A stretch of 64,000 nt of DNA from assembly GCA_027563935.2 (NCBI GenBank), contig CM050449.1, forward strand, positions 45,172,507 to 45,236,506. The letters run 5' to 3'. Positions 62,436-64,000 of the stretch are shown one piece after another. The position numbers were made by a program, and so were the translations under genes. This stretch comes from Costus lasius (taxonomy: Eukaryota; Streptophyta; Magnoliopsida; Zingiberales; Costaceae). The notes beneath the pieces were generated by a model. The model had not been told where the DNA came from, searched no databases, and saw nothing but the letters and a program-made list of their open reading frames with translations. How positions within the stretch are numbered: the first letter of the stretch is position 1; every line of letters starts with the position of its first letter.

Positions 62436-64000
62436 TCCCAAAAGGTTCCTACTGGACAACAAACACATCTTATTTCATATTTCACAAAGGTGAACATATT
62501 TCACAAAGGTGGACTCCTAAGTGTCAACTAGACTCTAGGATAGTCATCACAAAAATCATATCGGGCAGGCTGAACATCAACCCCCATCACAATAATCATA
62601 ATAGGCAGGCTGAACATCAACCTCCTCACATATCACAATACAGGGCTGAAATTCAAACCCTTAACATAACACATAAGGACTATCCCCTTGAGTTCATAGT
62701 TACACCTAGCCTTAGTCCTAACCATCACATAATCACTTAATTTTCAAATTCACATAACCCATAATTTTCCAATTTCACAAAGCCCATCACATAACACTTA
62801 TTGTTCAAAATCACATAGTCACACATATTGTTCCAAATCATATAACATAACACATAATATTTTCACCGAATATTGTGTAGTCCTTAAATTTCAGGCTGAT
62901 TAGTTTAGTCAAATTTTTGCTATGTTATCACCCAAACTTCTCAAACAAGAATACAAGTTACACCCACAAAGAAACATAAAATTAAAACAAGCATTCATAA
63001 AATCAACATAAAATGTAAAACATGTATTCTTATAATTTACTTTACAAATTACCACAATTACCACAATTTACCACATGTAAACATGTTAACTACAACCATC
63101 AAATTTCGGTTTAGCTACAATTTAACAATGTTTCGGCTACAAAATCATTGGTTTAATATTACCAAAATTCTTTATAAAATATCTAATTAACAAGAAATTC
63201 ATGCTCAATGTTCAATGATTTAATGCTACCAAAATACCTTAAATTTCATACAAATTTCGGTTAAACAATCACCAATATTAATTCGGTTTTTACAACAATT
63301 TTCAAGATTATTTCGGTTCTCATAGTTAACACCAAAATTCGGTTTTCATAACAATTTTCATGATAAATACATTCTTGCAATTTTCGGTTTTTCCCATGAA
63401 GAAACAACTAATGCCTTAGATTCGGTTTTCATCATATAATCATCTTTACAAAATTCGGTTTTCATCATAGTGAAGTCTTGAATTTCGGTTTTAGCATGAT
63501 AGGGTTTCCAACAAGCAAATGTCTCATCTTAACACATCAATTAACACAAACAAATAGATAGCAATCAATTAGACACTCCACTCACCTCTTAAACCGAAAA
63601 TTCTCCACAAAAGAAATCGTCTAAAGCTTTTAAGTCACCCCAAAAATCTTCAAGAACTCGCCAAAGGAATTTCTTCTCTTCAAGGAAAAATCGCCAAGGG
63701 AAGAAGATGAAGAAAATCACCTCAAAACTCTTCAAGAATCGCCACTTCTTCTCAAGCCGTCGCCCACAATTTTCCTCAAGCCAAAATCGCCAAAAACTCT
63801 TACCCTAAGCGCAATTCCCACTTAAGTTTCGGTTTTTAATATTTAACCCTCTAACCAATTAATTCAAAAGGGGTTTAACCCATTAACCCATTAATTCAAA
63901 TTTTAAAAACCCAATAATCCCTTAGTTTAAGTGAAAGTCCAATAAGAGTTAAACTAACATCCAATAAGCTAGTTAACTAATTAATTTAACTAACTTACAA

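Larger units (their letters stand above)
61079..64000. mobile_element. Ty3/gypsy-type LTR, truncated by window end
   Basis: It begins TGTAACATCCCAC exactly at the point where copia F's LTR is broken; this terminus is typical of long-LTR plant gypsy (Tekay/Del-like) elements, whose ends read TGTAACA or TGTTACA. It is AT-rich and non-coding, with a CACAGCCCAGTGAGTGG segment near 61735, internal repeats, and TTCGGTTTT words at 63100-63850. At 63590-63840 the minus strand looks like a transcribed leader with a splice-donor-like AGGTGAGT near 63588, so minus orientation is more likely. The end of the LTR is not in the window. Confidence 0.65.

Noticed and set aside
62054..62740. Open frames over the minisatellite as a repeat protein.
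   Set aside because: The repeat periods (74, 77, 78) are not all multiples of three, so the frame is not kept from unit to unit; this is non-coding LTR.

Overview
This 64 kb window is intergenic plant (angiosperm) DNA made almost entirely of nested LTR retrotransposons. I see no host protein gene, no structural RNA gene and no CRISPR array. The evidence is six large copies plus one solo LTR of a single Ty1/copia family (called family 1 here), remnants of a second copia family (family H), and two Ty3/gypsy elements. Family 1 elements are about 9.1 kb. Their LTRs are about 1.7 kb (element sense TGTTGG...CA), the primer-binding site matches initiator-Met tRNA (TGGTATCAGAGC), the untranslated leader is about 1.8 kb, and Gag-PR-IN-RT-RNaseH is one reading frame. 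This organisation resembles the Angela/BARE group. The species cannot be named from the sequence.

Layout. 1-12769: a minus-strand gypsy element (5' LTR, PBS, Gag, then PR and the start of RT running off the left edge), split by copia element A (1392-10469, minus, target-site duplication CTAAG). 12778-15302: 3' LTR and RNase H end of a family H element, minus. 15303-24361: copia element B, plus strand, which has mismatched LTRs and no target duplication. 24362-48239: a second, older family H element (H-prime, minus) in pieces, broken up by a solo LTR (24982-26527, TATAA), copia C (28502-37596, plus, ACATC) and copia D (38553-47667, minus, CAATC). 48240 to beyond the window: copia E, plus, whose gag-pol is interrupted at 52917 by copia F (52918 onward, minus). 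The 5' LTR of F is itself interrupted at 61079 by a gypsy-type LTR that fills the rest of the window and contains a minisatellite.

Every family 1 gag-pol copy here is broken. A, B, C, D and E have nonsense codons, B and F have frameshifts, and D and E have lost the ATG. The most interesting signal is in the untranslated leaders rather than the proteins. All six leaders keep an ordered array of RNA stem-loops: three short hairpins with different stems but nearly the same six-base loop (CTGCGN), then a longer hairpin with compensatory base changes between copies. In five of six copies a tRNA-like module with A-box and B-box matches follows. Further downstream is a pair of UCA-triloop hairpins whose stems also differ by compensatory changes, and then a candidate intron just before gag. 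A hairpin at a constant place in the LTR is kept while its sequence changes between subfamilies. I interpret these as cis-acting RNA signals of the family, possibly for packaging, dimerisation or translation. That function is inference. Element B looks like a chimera made by recombination between two family 1 copies that sat in two different H elements.
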